Shown here: positions 35,497-47,345 of the stretch, one piece after another | How the letters are laid out: every line of letters begins with the position of its first letter | Numbering within the stretch: position 1 is the first letter of the stretch | Assembly: GCF_026914265.1 (NCBI RefSeq) | Contig: NC_069130.1 | Location: forward strand, 8,593,682 to 8,657,681 | Reading direction: 5' to 3' | Length of the DNA: 64,000 nt | Source of the DNA: Mya arenaria | Lineage: Eukaryota > Mollusca > Bivalvia > Myida > Myidae | Program-made: the position numbers and the translations under genes | The notes under the pieces: model-generated | What the model was told of the DNA's origin: nothing | Database searches by the model: none | Seen by the model: the letters and a program-made list of their open reading frames with translations, nothing else

Positions 35497-38400
35497 ATGA
35501 AAATCACCGTACTGCTTTTGGTAGTGTTCATCGGTAAGTTCTTAACATTTATATGTTATTTTACGTCTTAAATATATATATATATTCTGAGTATTTGTGA
35601 TGTAATTTAAAATGATTTAAGATATACTGCTTAGATAACTTCAAAATTCTGAAATATGTTAAAGATAAGAATCATGTACAAGTCTACACTACTGATTTAA
35701 TGCCTACCTGGCCCTGATTTCTAGAAACTTCTTAAGCTGAACTTGAGTAGCTTAATTTGTAAATAAATATTTCTTACTTTAACTTTATTTGAAAAAAAAT
35801 GTTTATTTTTTCGTTATAATCGGATAGATAACTTTAAAAGTAAAAACACCCTTTCAAACAAAAGTAAATATTTCACAAATTATTAAATAACATATATAGT
35901 GAGCTTAACTTAATCGTGTAATAACAGACTTTTGTAATTTGGAGAAATCGGCCTCAGTAGTCTTAAAAGTTTTGTTTTATTTAAAGAGTATGGTTGAAAT
36001 AGTTGGTATTATCACCACATATTCATGAAATTGTAATTATTAAGATTTTAGCGTGACATTTGCAATATAAACAGTTCGATATGATTGGTAAACACGTCCA
36101 AGGTCGACACGTGAAACTGTTCATTGTGATCGGCTTGACATACACCGTATATCCATGTGCGATCCGTTCATGAACAGAGCAGTTGGTATCCGACGGTGCT
36201 TGACATTCAATTTTCAAAATGTTTAATTCAAAATATGCTTTGCAGCAGATACATATTGATATCGTTGGCTCGAACTCCTAGGGACCGGCAAAATACATCG
36301 AGCCTCGGAAAATTCGAGCCAAGCGGGAATTCTTACATTCAGTTTAAAGAGATGGGTTCTTAACATCCTGTTCGAGCCAACGAGGTTTTCGAGCTAAGCG
36401 AGTTCGAGCCAACGGGGTTCGAATGTATTTATTTAGATATAAAAATAGTACGGCTGGAATTAAATAAATATTCAAGAAAACTTTTCATTTTTGACATTTG
36501 GCAGCTTAGTAAAAACTAATTTATACTACGCACAACGGGGATTTGTAACAACATACAATCGCAATATCCTGCTCCGTTACATCTCTTGACTTTCACACCA
36601 TTCGGAGCTTCTCGGCCATTTTCCATCGAAAACAACCTCGGATGTACCATCAGTAGAAATAGTTCGTAAAATTTTAAATAGTAGTATTAATTAAAAGAAG
36701 TGTTTAACGTTATTTTGTATTACTTAGTTTAAATTGTTTGCCAGTAAAGTGTATTATTGCATAAATAATTAAGATTCCCAAGAGTAAAGTCATACAATTT
36801 AACTGCTAAGTTGAAATAACTACGTGATCTACTTGCATCGTAGTTAATCTGTAAAGATTTCTAACATTGTAAACCGTCCATATACATCCGAGGTTGTTTT
36901 CAATGAAAAATGGCCGAGGAATTCCGAAAATAAACTTGTAATTATAGTCACGTGGCCTGACCATGTTGCCCGCGTGTTTACGTTTTCAGCCAGTGAAATA
37001 CTTACATTTGCGATCTTACACATAATCAACCACCTTCACGCTATACAATTATTTGTGCAGTGCAATCTGACACCGTGTCAAACAAATAATGCTATACTAG
37101 TTGTGATGCCAATAATCCTGTTAAGGCCTTTGTATGTATTGAAATTTTGGCTGGCTATACACGAAGATTTTATTAGCAAAAAAGGAGTACGGAAAGCTGT
37201 GTACTTTTCAGGGGCGTGTGTTGCCGAATATTGTTTAAACCCTGGCCAATGTACCCAGGAACAATGTCAGACTGGAGAGTCACCTGGCTGTACGTCCAAC
37301 ATCTGTACGTGCGTGACGACTATTGACGACTCAAGTGAGTAACATCTGTACATGCGTAACGACCGTTGCCTCTCCACGTGAGTAACATCTGTACATGCGT
37401 AACGACCGTAAAGACCGTTGCCTCTCCACGTGAGTAACATCTGTACATGTGTAACGACCGTTGCCTCTCCACGTGAGTAACATCTGTACATGCGTAACGA
37501 CCGTTGCCTCTCCACGTGAGTAACATCTGTACATGCCTAACGACTGTTGCCCCTCCACGTGAGTAATATCTGTACATGCGTAACGACCGTTACCTCTCCA
37601 GGTAAGTAACATCTGCACATGCATAACGACCGATACCGGGTTACCTTTCCATGTGAGTAACATCTGTACATGCGTAACGACCGTTACCTCTCCACGTGAG
37701 TAACATCTGAACATGCGTAACGACCGTTGCCTCTCCACGTGAGTAATATCTGTACATGCGTAACGACCGTTGCCTCTCCAGGTGAGTAACATCTGTACAT
37801 GCGTAACGACCGTTGCCTCTCCACGTGAGTTACATCTGTACATGCGTAACGACCGTTGCCTCTCCACGTGAGTAGCATCTGTTCATGCGTAAGGACCGTT
37901 GCCTCTCCACGTGAGTAACGTCTGTATATGCGTAAGGACCGCTGCCTCTCCACGTGAGTAACATCTGTACATGCGTAACGACCGTTGCCTCTCCACGTGA
38001 GTAACATCTGTACATGCGTTACGACCGTTGCCTCTCCACGTGAGTAACATCTGTACATGCGTAACGACAGTTGCCTCTCCACGTGAGTAACATCTGTACA
38101 TGCGTAAGGACCGTTGCCTCTCCAGGTGAGTAACATCTGTACATACGTAACGACCGTTACCTCTCCACGTGAGTAACATCTGCACATGCGTAACGACCGA
38201 TACCGGGTTACCTCTCCAGGTGAGTAACATCTGTACATGCGTAACGACCGTTACCTCTCCAGGTGAGTTACATCTGCACATGCGTAACGACCGATACCGG
38301 GTTACCTCTCCAGGTGAGTAACATCTGTACATGCGTAACGACCGTTGCCTCTCCACGTGAGTAATATCTGTACATGCGTAACGACCGTTGCCTCTCCAGG

Positions 38401-40151
38401 TGAGTAACATCTGTACATGCGTAACGACCGTTGCCTCTCCACGTGAGTTACATCTGTACATGCGTAACGACCGTTACCTCTCCACGTGAGTAGCATCTGT
38501 TCATGCGTAAGGACCGTTGCCTCTCCACGTGAGTAACGTCTGTATATGCGTAACGACCGTTGCCTCTCCACGTGAGTAACATCTGTACATGCGTAACGAC
38601 CGTTGCCTCTCCACGTGAGTAACATCTGTACATGCGTTACGACCGTTGCCTCTCCACGTGAGTAACATCTGTACATGCGTAACGACAGTTGCCTCTCCAG
38701 GTGAGTAACATCTGTACATGCGTAAGGACCGTTGCCTCTCCAGGTGAGTAACATCTGTACATACGTAACGACCGTTACCGGGTTACCTCTCCATGTGAGT
38801 AACATCTGTACATGCGTAACGACCGATACCTCTCCACGTAAGTAACATCTGTGCATGCGTAACGACCGTTGCCTCTCCACGTGAGTAACATCTGTACATG
38901 CGTTACGACCGTTGCCTCTCCACGTGAGTAACATCTGTACATGCGTAAGGACCGTTGCCTCTCCACGTGAGTAACATCTGCACATGCGTAACGACCGATA
39001 CCGGGTTACCTCTCCAGGTGAGTAACATCTGTACATGCGTAACGACCGTTACCTCTCCAGGTGAGTTACATCTGCACATGCGTAACGACCGATACCGGGT
39101 TACCTCTCCAGGTGAGTAACATCTGTACATGCGTACCGACCGTTACCTCTCCACGTGAGTAACATCTGCACATGCGTAACGACCGATACTGGGTTACCTC
39201 TCCAGGTGAATAACATCTGTACATGCGTAACGACCATTACCTCTCCAGGTAAGTAACATCTGCACATGCGTAACGACCGTTACCTCTCCAGGTGAGTAAC
39301 ATCTGTACATGCGTAACGACCGTTACCTCTCCACGTAAGTAACATCTGTGCATGCGTAACGACCGTTACCTCTCCACGTGAGTAACATCTGTACACGCGT
39401 AACGACCGTTGCCTCTCCACGTGAGTAACATCTGTACATGCGTAACGACCGTTACCTCTCCAGGTGAGTACCATCTGTACATGCGTAACGACCGTTACCT
39501 CTCCAGGTGAGTAACATATGTACATGCGTAACGACCATTGCCTCTAAACGTGAGTAACATCAGTACATGCGTAACGACCGTTGCCTCTCCACGTGAGTAA
39601 CATCTGTACATGCGTAAGGACCGTTGCCTCTCCACGTGAGTAACATCTGTACATGCGTAAGGACCGTTGCCTCTCCACGTGAGTAACATCTGTACATGCG
39701 TAAGGACTGTTGCCTCCTCATGTGAGTGAAGTTTATTTAGCTTGTTGATTAGTTACCATATGAGGCATCTTATATCTTTTTTTTTGAGAAAACAATGGGG
39801 CCTGCAGCCCTCCTAATCCGCTCAGCCAATTTAACGTAAGGATAATAATTTTAGTAATTATATCACATTGGCTACGGTTGTTCGGCTATTCACGGATATG
39901 AATCCTACATATTATGTTTAAAGATATGTGTTTGAAGAATGCTAGTATATGATAATTAAACAAGTAGCTGTGTTACATACACTTGTATACATTTTAAACA
40001 TTATTGCAACTATTATAACAGCATACATTTGTATTTAGCCTGCGGAAGCAAGGATGACTGCAATGCGTACTACGACAGCGGAAAACACGGTTCTTGCTAC
40101 CATAGCTGGCGTCACTGCGTAGATGCTAAGTGCCAATGTCATCGTTATTGA
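35497..40151 (+). CDS. Small secreted cysteine-rich protein, two repeats of a Cys motif
   Basis: Three exons with matching phases: 35497-35533, 37212-37334 and 40039-40151 (TGA at 40149), giving 90 residues. Exon 1 encodes a hydrophobic signal peptide (MKITVLLLVVFIG). The mature part has two related modules. The first has spacing C-x4-C-x5-C-x4-C-x7-C-x4-C-x-C, ending NICTCV. The second is C-x5-C-x10-C-x6-C-x4-C-x-C, ending KCQCHRY. The shared C-x4-C-x-C ending and two-module layout resemble small bivalve serine-protease inhibitors of the Cvsi type (MEROPS I84); this is from memory and tentative. It could also be another secreted defence or matrix peptide. AATAAA lies at 40197. Intron 2 is mostly a tandem array made from the exon-2 donor region. 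Confidence 0.78.
36259..36425. mobile_element. MITE, GTTGGCTCGAAC family, in intron 1
   Basis: Inverted ends GTTGGCTCGAACTCC and GAGTTCGAGCCAACGGGGTT, with internal GAGCCTCGG and TTCGAGCCAAGCGG. The same family as 45641-45804, which is better preserved. Confidence 0.75.
36599..36930. mobile_element. Long-TIR MITE (Mutator-like), copy 1, in intron 1
   Basis: About 45-bp inverted ends: TTCGGAGCTTCTCGGCC to AACAACCTCGGATGTA at the left, TACATCCGAGGTTGTT to GGCCGAGGAATTCCGAA at the right. It matches 42649-42984 along its length. No target duplication seen at this copy. Confidence 0.8.
37292..39725 (+). repeat. 43-bp minisatellite derived from the exon-2 / splice-donor junction
   Basis: About 55 head-to-tail units fill intron 2 of the cysteine-rich gene. 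A typical unit begins AACATCTGTACATGCGTAAC and ends CTCTCCACGTGAGT. The true exon end plus donor, 37292-37334 continuing into GTGAGT, aligns to the unit over all 43 positions with about 10 differences; the array starts directly after it with no spacer. The unit still reads NICTCVTTV like the exon. Many units carry CAGGTGAGT (consensus donor), others CACGTGAGT. A longer variant has an extra ATACCGGGTT block. Minus-strand open frames (up to 244 codons) are by-products. Confidence 0.92.
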
Positions 40152-40905
40152 TCCTGTCTGCCCAAACTTCACAGAACTGATCTACTTTCATTGTAAAATA
40201 AATTCTTACTTGTAGTGTCCAAATATACAATGAATTATTTTTGTGTTGAGTTCTTGTCTTGTAAACAATATAGTTTGTTCAATGGAGGAAGCTTTGAATC
40301 GTACAATCAAAATACAATTAATGAAGCTGTTTCTTTATTCTTGACATTTTAGAATTGATTGCCTTTTTCTTGCGTTTATGCTGTATGAACGCAGTAGGGC
40401 ACGTAGGCAATTTAGATGAAGCGTTGAACATTTGGGATTCAATAATTTTCATCAGATTATTGCTTAATAAAAATGACTTGATATTTACTCTCATACGTAT
40501 ATAACATACCACTGTACCTTATAGGGAACAATCACGGTAACAACAACCAACTACATTCTATCTACGTTGCATGCAAACTTCCATTTGAAGAATCGAACCA
40601 GATCGAATGAATTTTGGAAAAATGTAGTACCTTTGCACTTCCTGCTTGACCATAAGTGCCTTGACGACGTTGATTGCGTTGATGTTTCTCACACAGTATA
40701 TCTTTACAATTATTCTAGTTTGATCTATAACCTTAAGCTCAATACATCACATTAAATACAGCGAGTCAACATTAAAGTGACTCGCTCATGTTTTTGGACC
40801 AAAAATAAGTTTTCCCGGTAATATATATGAAAACACTCATTTTAATCTATGATATCGAAATTGTAGAAAAAAATACAGTTATAGTCTTAAAAAGAATTTT
40901 GGTTT

Positions 40906-40985
40906 TAGTGGGGTTCGAACCCACGCCGGTAAATCAAGAAAAATGTAATAAACGGCCTGTTAGTCCACACGGCCAGCGGAACTCT
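40906..40985 (-). tRNA. tRNA-like sequence, probably a pseudogene or SINE head
   Basis: On the minus strand a D-arm-like TGGCCGTGTGGACTAACAGG (A box) and a TGGGTTCGAACCC arm (B box) are separated by a long middle section, as in Ser/Leu tRNAs. Acceptor-stem pairing is not evident and no reliable anticodon can be assigned. Confidence 0.35.
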
Positions 40986-41029
40986 TTCAATAGTGGGGGA
41001 TGTGTTGACGTAATAACGTTACATTAATA

Positions 41030-42648
41030 GCATCACGTGATAATGCCAATCAACCAGTCATGCAACACCACAGCCGTAATTAATTTGAGTAATACGCGAT
41101 TTAAAATTGTTGTCTCCAGTACGATAATTTAGCAAATATCAACAATGCTGAAGGGTTCATGCTTTTAGTATTTTTATTTTAACAATCCTTATGATTTGCC
41201 ACACTTTATTTAGAAATTAAAAAAGTGCATTTTACAAACCATGAGCGAGCTACTTTATTAGTCAATACATGATGCGCGTATTGTTTCAGTTAATACCAAT
41301 GCACTTTTCTAAAAGACGGTGGAACTCCAGATACGCCCAACATGACAAGGGTCTTTTCAATGCTTACTTACTCGGGCTATGTAGGTCGTTAACAAGAAAT
41401 TGTTCGAAAGTTATTTTCAAAAGTCTATGCTTTTCGCCTCCCTTTCCCCGTCTAGAAGATTTTTCGAGTTTATAAATTATATATACTCACTCAAAACGCG
41501 AGTAAACAAATTGTTCACAGATCTCAAAATACACAACAACACAAACAGCCTTTGAAATGGTATTTGTATTTGGTGAACATTTTTGACATAGAAATTTGGA
41601 AAGCTGTATCCATATGGTTGGAAACACAGAGACTTGAAAGTATGATGCAGATCCCAACACCCTGGCTTACTTTAAATAGTTGCCTGTGGCCTCAGTTGGG
41701 TGAAATCAGTCTTGACCCTGAACATAAAAAAAAAAACATTTTATGGGCTGCTTATTACGTCATGGGACACAATACAACTATTTATCATGATTTATCGACG
41801 ATATTTCAATTTTCTATAAAAGCTAAATCCACTAGGGTTATATAATTGACAAGAGCAGAAACTTTCCAAAACACAATTCGTCATGAAAAAGATAGCTAGT
41901 ATCCAATTCTAAGCCTATATCACTGCGTTCTGCGCAAAGAATAATCATTTTTACATCGACATGACACAACAATCTTACCGGTTATTCCAAATTGTAGCTG
42001 GAATACGATTAAAAATATTATTATACACTATCGGCTAAATTTCGCCACTACACAGGTCTTTTCGACTTATTCTACTGCTGTTATGAGCGCCTGAAATGAT
42101 TCCTATGGTATCATCGTATCATCGGGACCTGCATCATACATTCATGTTCATGTGGTTGGAAACGGCTGCAAAACGATCTTCGTTCGGTGTCATCTTGTCC
42201 CTGGAGAACATATAACTAAACAAACCCTTCTTAAACAGTAAAACATATGTTATACTAAAACAGAGCGAAACCAATTTCCATTCACGACATGGAAAATGGA
42301 ACTACATGTGTAAATTTAAGGAATCGAAAACCGGCTTTCTGCAAGAGTGCTTTGAAAATCCAATGCTGGGTTTGGACGGTTTGGAATTCTATTTCAAATT
42401 GTGTTTTTCACTTCCTGTTATAATTGTCTTGTTCCTACGGTATTTAATACAAATCCACGAGGAAATCGAGTAAATAATTCTCGCTAAAACGTTAGTACAA
42501 TATACAAATAAGTAAAGAAAAATAAACCACAGCTAGGGTTGAAATGGTTCAGTACATTGACATTTTTTTTTCAAACATTTATTTCCGAAATCACATAGTC
42601 GATTAGTACAATACTATTTCAGTAAATGATATCATAAACGCTTGACTC
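41030..42648. other. Intergenic, no gene seen
   Basis: AT-rich. Short frames at 41269 and 41552 lack family similarity and splice context. Confidence 0.4.
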
Positions 42649-42984
42649 CATTCGGAACTCCTCGGCCATTTTTATCGAAAACAACCTCGGATGCCGGAAT
42701 ATCAGTTGAAGTAGTTCGTATATTTTTTAATTATATCATTTAATATTTAAATGTAGTTGTTAAGCTTGTATTTATTGATCTAAGTTTAAATTGATTGCCA
42801 GTGAAGTTTATCTTTGCAAACAAAATTTAGATTCCAAAGAGTTGAGTCATTAAGTTTAACTGATAATTTAAGTTATTACGCGATTTACTTGCAGCGGACT
42901 TTAACATACCGATTTCTGAGTATGTAAACCGTCCAAATACATCCGAGGTTGTTTTTGATAAAAGTGGCAGAGGAGTTCCGAATG
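42649..42984. mobile_element. Mutator-like MITE with 10-bp target duplication, copy 2
   Basis: Perfect 13-bp ends CATTCGGAACTCC and GGAGTTCCGAATG, continuing as imperfect inverted repeats to about 45 bp. CGCTTGACTC flanks both sides (42639-42648 and 42985-42994). Long inverted ends with a 9-10 bp duplication point to the Mutator/MULE superfamily. Confidence 0.85.
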
Positions 42985-42994
42985 CGCTTGACTC

Positions 42995-43750
42995 GCCATA
43001 TACTGTTCCCCAGAGGACTCAAGCCAGACGGACTGACCTTTTGCAGTGTTACCGGCTTGGTCACTTTGGTGATTAGGAACGATGACGACACTACCTTTGT
43101 TACACCATCCACCTAAGAGTTCATTTTAGTATAACTGGATTCAAGCGTTAGCGGATTCTGTTCGGGGCACCAGAAAGAAATTGGTGCATTAAAATGATAT
43201 AATCTAAAATAGAAGAGCAGAACCTCCAAACCCCTGTATCAAATATAAAGCCTATATTTCGAGGGGAAAGTCCCTCTCTGAGATGCGCCCAAAAAACTAA
43301 GCCCCATTTGACGTCACATCTTGGACCCACCCCGAGTCATGACGGTTCATTTTCCAGTAGATGGGCCATTTTCTCACCTCAGCAGTAGCATACTTTTGTT
43401 TTTATTGTCAGAAGGAAATAACCTATCTATATGTTTCTACCAATTTTATTACTTAAAAGTCACGCTAATTTACACATGTTAATTGGGCTGTCTCACGTAT
43501 GATAAAATACCGATTTTTTTTGGTCAAAAACTGACAATAACTTGGCATCGATGTGTACAGTGCATTGAAACTTACTGAAGTACCACATAGTTTACAATTT
43601 ATTTAAGTTTAGCAGTTATTTCGTATTTTTCCATTAAAAAAGATTACTGTGTATGTCTACCAGGTAGAATTCATTCCTTAGGCGAGATTAGCTAGTCGGT
43701 GTTATCACGTGATATTACCGAGGTAGGTGTAAAGCTTAATTATGTCACCC
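42995..43750. other. Intergenic, no gene seen
   Basis: No supported exon or clear repeat. Confidence 0.4.
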
Positions 43751-43756
43751 GAATAT

Positions 43757-43836
43757 GCCTTTGTAGCTCAGTGAGTAAGACGCTGGACTTCAATTTTGGC
43801 GACGCGGGTTCGAACCCGGTCTCCGACACATTTTTT
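43757..43836 (+). tRNA. tRNA-like sequence with Pol III terminator, probably degenerate
   Basis: GTAGCTCAGTGAGTAAGACG (A box), an anticodon-arm-like CTGGACTTCAATTTTGG and GGGTTCGAACCC (B box) lie in correct order, followed by a run of ten T (a Pol III stop). The 3' TCTCCGACA does not pair with the 5' GCCTTTG, so the acceptor stem is broken. The apparent anticodon TCA lies in a weak, wobble-rich stem. More likely a tRNA pseudogene or SINE head than a working tRNA. Confidence 0.45.
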
Positions 43837-43839
43837 TTT

Positions 43840-45640
43840 TCATTTTGGTACTCTTTTACAATTATGATATCAAAGCGTAACACCTTCTATTAGATAATTG
43901 ACCTGAGATTCGTTACAGAAAAAAACACTTGTAAATAAATCATAAATGTACAGATAAGCAAAATCCTAATTATTTGCCGTTTTTTAACCTGTTACAAACA
44001 CAGTTGCATATTTCAAAAAACAGATGTAAAAACATCTGGCAAATCAATTATTTGTAAATAGATAAACGCTAAAATTTTGAAACTGGTTTCAATTAACAAA
44101 AACATTTTTTTTTACAAAAGTATGGCATTACATACAGCATAACTCCAACCTTCAAACGACACGAGAGTGCCGATGTTTTTCACTCTTCGATATACAACGA
44201 GAACAGGTATGCTCACCGGTTGTCGGTATCGAAGCCATCCCTGGAAAACAACACTGAATTTAACCTAAACACATCTGAATAAATGTGTTGCTTAAAGGCC
44301 TAGTGTAAGGAATATTTGGCATGATAATCCCCTGCTGTGCAACTCCTGCTAATTGCACTGGTGTCACAGTAGGGGCCAATTTCCTGTATATTCGTTTATT
44401 TGCACCATTTAGGGTCCATTTCTATAACAAAATTTCCAAAACTGCACAGCAAGATACTCAGATCAGAGATCTGACAAGAGCGATCAAGGCAAGTAGATTA
44501 AGATCAATAAGCAGAGATTGTGTACTGTACACATTTTTTCGAAATTTTTTTTTGCCAATGAACGTGATTTTTATAATTACTAAAGTCAAAGTCAGCATGT
44601 TTTACTGACATATATCTTAGTTTAGAATTAAGAAACAAAATGTACTCAAATGTATACATGATTGTGTACATCAACATGTGGTTAAAATCTGAACTGCAGA
44701 AATACTTTTGGCGTTATGATCAGATATAGTAAAAAATAAACAATTCGTATAGACACAAAGGATCAGATGTACGTATGTCAGTAATATTGGGCCGTTTGTG
44801 ATGAGAGAAGATGATACATGATACCCTTATTGGATGATCGAATCAATTGTGAAAGGTATACTTTTAATTAAACGAACCAAATTTGTGAAACAAATTATAT
44901 CAACATTATATTTATCTTTCTCGTTATATAGAGGCCAAATATGTTGGTGCCGAATCGACTAGTCCGAATTATCTTTGTGTCGAATTGTCCAGTTACAGAA
45001 ATCAACAAGCATTTTTAGAGAAAATATCGGATCAACTGAGCTATATGATTTTTGACATCCTACTTGATCTTTACAAAGCAAATGGGTTTCTTTATTTTTG
45101 TATATCTTTCAAGGCATTGGTAACCAATTTACTAAGACAGCTAAAGATGGTAATGCCTCTGTATTTTACTCAATGCCTCTGTAATTTACTCAGTGTTTCA
45201 TGGAAGATTCCCGAGTCAAATGTGGTATTAAACATATTACAAAACAAATTGTAATAAATGTATCACCATAATAAGCGAGATTCAGATAATCATTCAAAAT
45301 AATGTCGAAGGAAGAGGACCCTTATTATTCTTCAGTCTCAGGACTGTTCAAATTTACCGTTCATTAATTGTACGTAGCTCTGTTCTGACGAATGCCAGTC
45401 CATTTTTCAAACAAGGCATTCTTGTTAAACTAGTGTCAGTATTAACAGGTAAAATAAACCTGGGGTTCGCCAATGCCTATTGAGGATTGTTCACATTTAG
45501 TGTTCATTAAGCTAACGCAGATCAATTCCGTATGCACCAAAAATACCAAATCAGTTAGAGTCACTCGGATTATCGAACTCAATCAATTTGTACAAAAAAA
45601 CAACAACCAAAAATGTGAAAAATATTGAACATTTTATATT
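43840..45640. other. Intergenic, no gene seen
   Basis: AT-rich. Frames at 44321 and 44985 have no family similarity or splice support. Confidence 0.4.
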
Positions 45641-45804
45641 CAGTCGAAACCCGTTGGCTCGAACTTGCTTGGCTCGATTTCTTCGTTAGCTCGAACTTGA
45701 TGTTTAAAACTGATTTTTTTAAAACTGAAGGTAAGCATTTCCGCTTGGCTCGAATTTCTCGAGCCTCGATGTCCTTGTGAGTTCGAGCCAACGGGGTTCG
45801 ACTG
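45641..45804. mobile_element. 164-bp MITE with CAGTCGAAACCCGTTGGCTC ends
   Basis: The left end CAGTCGAAACCCGTTGGCTC pairs with the right end GAGCCAACGGGGTTCGACTG (two differences). Internal GGCTCGAA words are repeated in both orientations. The same family as 36259-36425. Confidence 0.85.
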
Positions 45805-46031
45805 TAGACAGTATAAAGTGCATATTTAAAATCGACATTTTGTTATTGTAATTTTTGGTTTGGAAGTTAAAGATTTTTTTGTATTATTTCAAAAAAATGA
45901 TTGAATTTGAAAATCCGCTGCCAGTGGTTAGAGTCGAACTTGGACACGTTAAAGAAAAGCAGGATACCTCGACCTACACATACGTAAACTTCTGATTCGT
46001 TAAAAGTGTCATTTTCTCTTTTGCATGGCCT

Positions 46032-46383
46032 TAAAGCTGCACCCTCACAGATTGAACGTTTTGACAATTGTTTTATTTTTTGTCTTGAAACGAGCCAATT
46101 TATGCGAAAATACATGGTCGCCTGTGGTATAAGACTGCTGACAAAAAAATAGATCGCTGATTTTTATATTTAAGTACAATAATTGATGTTTTATGCATTT
46201 TTCTTAAACCGTTAGTAACGCTTTCAGCCATAAAACATTAATTTTCGAACGGAAATATAAAAAACATGCGATCTGATCTTTTGCCAGTAGTCTTTTATCA
46301 CTGGTTTGCAGATAGTTACGTAAAAATTCCAAGACAATAAATAAGAAGTTGTAAAAACGGTAAATCTGTGAGAGTGCAGCTTT
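46032..46383. mobile_element. Full-length palindromic MITE, AAAGCTGCACTCTCACAG family
   Basis: Left end TTAAAGCTGCACCCTCACAG, right end CTGTGAGAGTGCAGCTTTTA, with the shared inner blocks seen in the copies at 4032 and 22308. Confidence 0.85.
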
Positions 46384-47345
46384 TATGTGAGTAATTAAAT
46401 TTTTGCCCCGAAAGATTACGGATGTTCGTTTTGCATCTGTTATGTATTGCATTGTTATGGGAAAAAAGTAATAGTCCATCTTAAATGCGAAATAAATATT
46501 CAAGTTATCTACCGTTCTGTTTAAACGAAATTATTTGTACGGTTTAAACTTGCTTGTATGTGACATGTGTATGGTTTGGTTTTGAATACGAGTGTCTATT
46601 TAAAGTACAAAGACATTTCACATGTCATTTAATGTGCGTTAGGTCATGGACCAGTCGTGCACTGACCAAGCACGCTATTTTTTTAACGAGCTGTCTTTTC
46701 TGTTTGACAGCAACGACCTTATTTTTCTGTAATTTAGTGTTCATGTCATATTGATATGCATCTCTATTAATTGTTGCTTTCTTTGTCTCTGACTTCTTTG
46801 TCAATTTACTAGCTTTTATGCTATCTATATCTAGAAACCATTTAAATGATTTTATTGAACTCCAACTTTCGCACAGAACAGTTTTATAACGGACATAAAA
46901 TGACTTAACAAATGGCGAAAACACAATACATATCGACATTTATTCCCCTTAGGCGAAGTTTAGCACTGCATATTACATATAATACCAGCTTTAGGATGTA
47001 TCCTAAAATGATGACGTTTCAATTTCGCAGGTAATAGGCCTTTCTAGATTTATGATAAATAAAATGGTCATTAGTGTCAGCCTGTCCAAAACGGACATGA
47101 CCTGCCAATCGTAACATCTCGGCTGTCTTCGTGAAGTACGGAAACAATCGTAACAACTCGGCAATCTCACAAGATATTTTCCGACAATAGCCGAGTTTGA
47201 TTCGATTGTCTCTGAAAATTACGTATATTTTCCGAGATTTACCGAGCGTAAACAGATTGATGAACTGCCTGACCAGTTTCTGCGCCAGAGGCGGTGACCT
47301 TCAAAACGTCTTTTCGTTTATTTGCGGAATAGTTACAGAAAGGAA
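46384..47345. other. Upstream region of the Ly6-domain gene, nothing specific seen
   Basis: AT-rich. Around 47110-47240 a word like ATCGTAACATCTCGG recurs with changes (CGTAACAACTCGG, CCGAGATTTACCGAG). The promoter is expected near the 3' end of this stretch, but no TATA box is clear. Confidence 0.35.

Noticed and set aside
36974..37342. A single 122-codon gene ending in the cysteine-rich segment
   Set aside because: The first two thirds is intronic with no conserved features. A clear acceptor at 37211 and the phase match with the signal-peptide exon show that only 37212-37334 is coding.
37331..39689. Several minus-strand frames of 60-244 codons (MYRCYSRGEATVV repeats)
   Set aside because: They are the reverse translation of the 43-bp array in intron 2. 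The plus-strand exon homology explains the sequence.
30540..39725. CRISPR-like array (regular repeats)
   Set aside because: The repeats are directly adjacent without unique spacers, there are no cas genes, and the DNA is eukaryotic. These are satellites.
44985..45254. 89-codon plus-strand frame as an exon
   Set aside because: It lacks acceptor and donor context and a recognisable family; the composition is that of AT-rich intergenic DNA.
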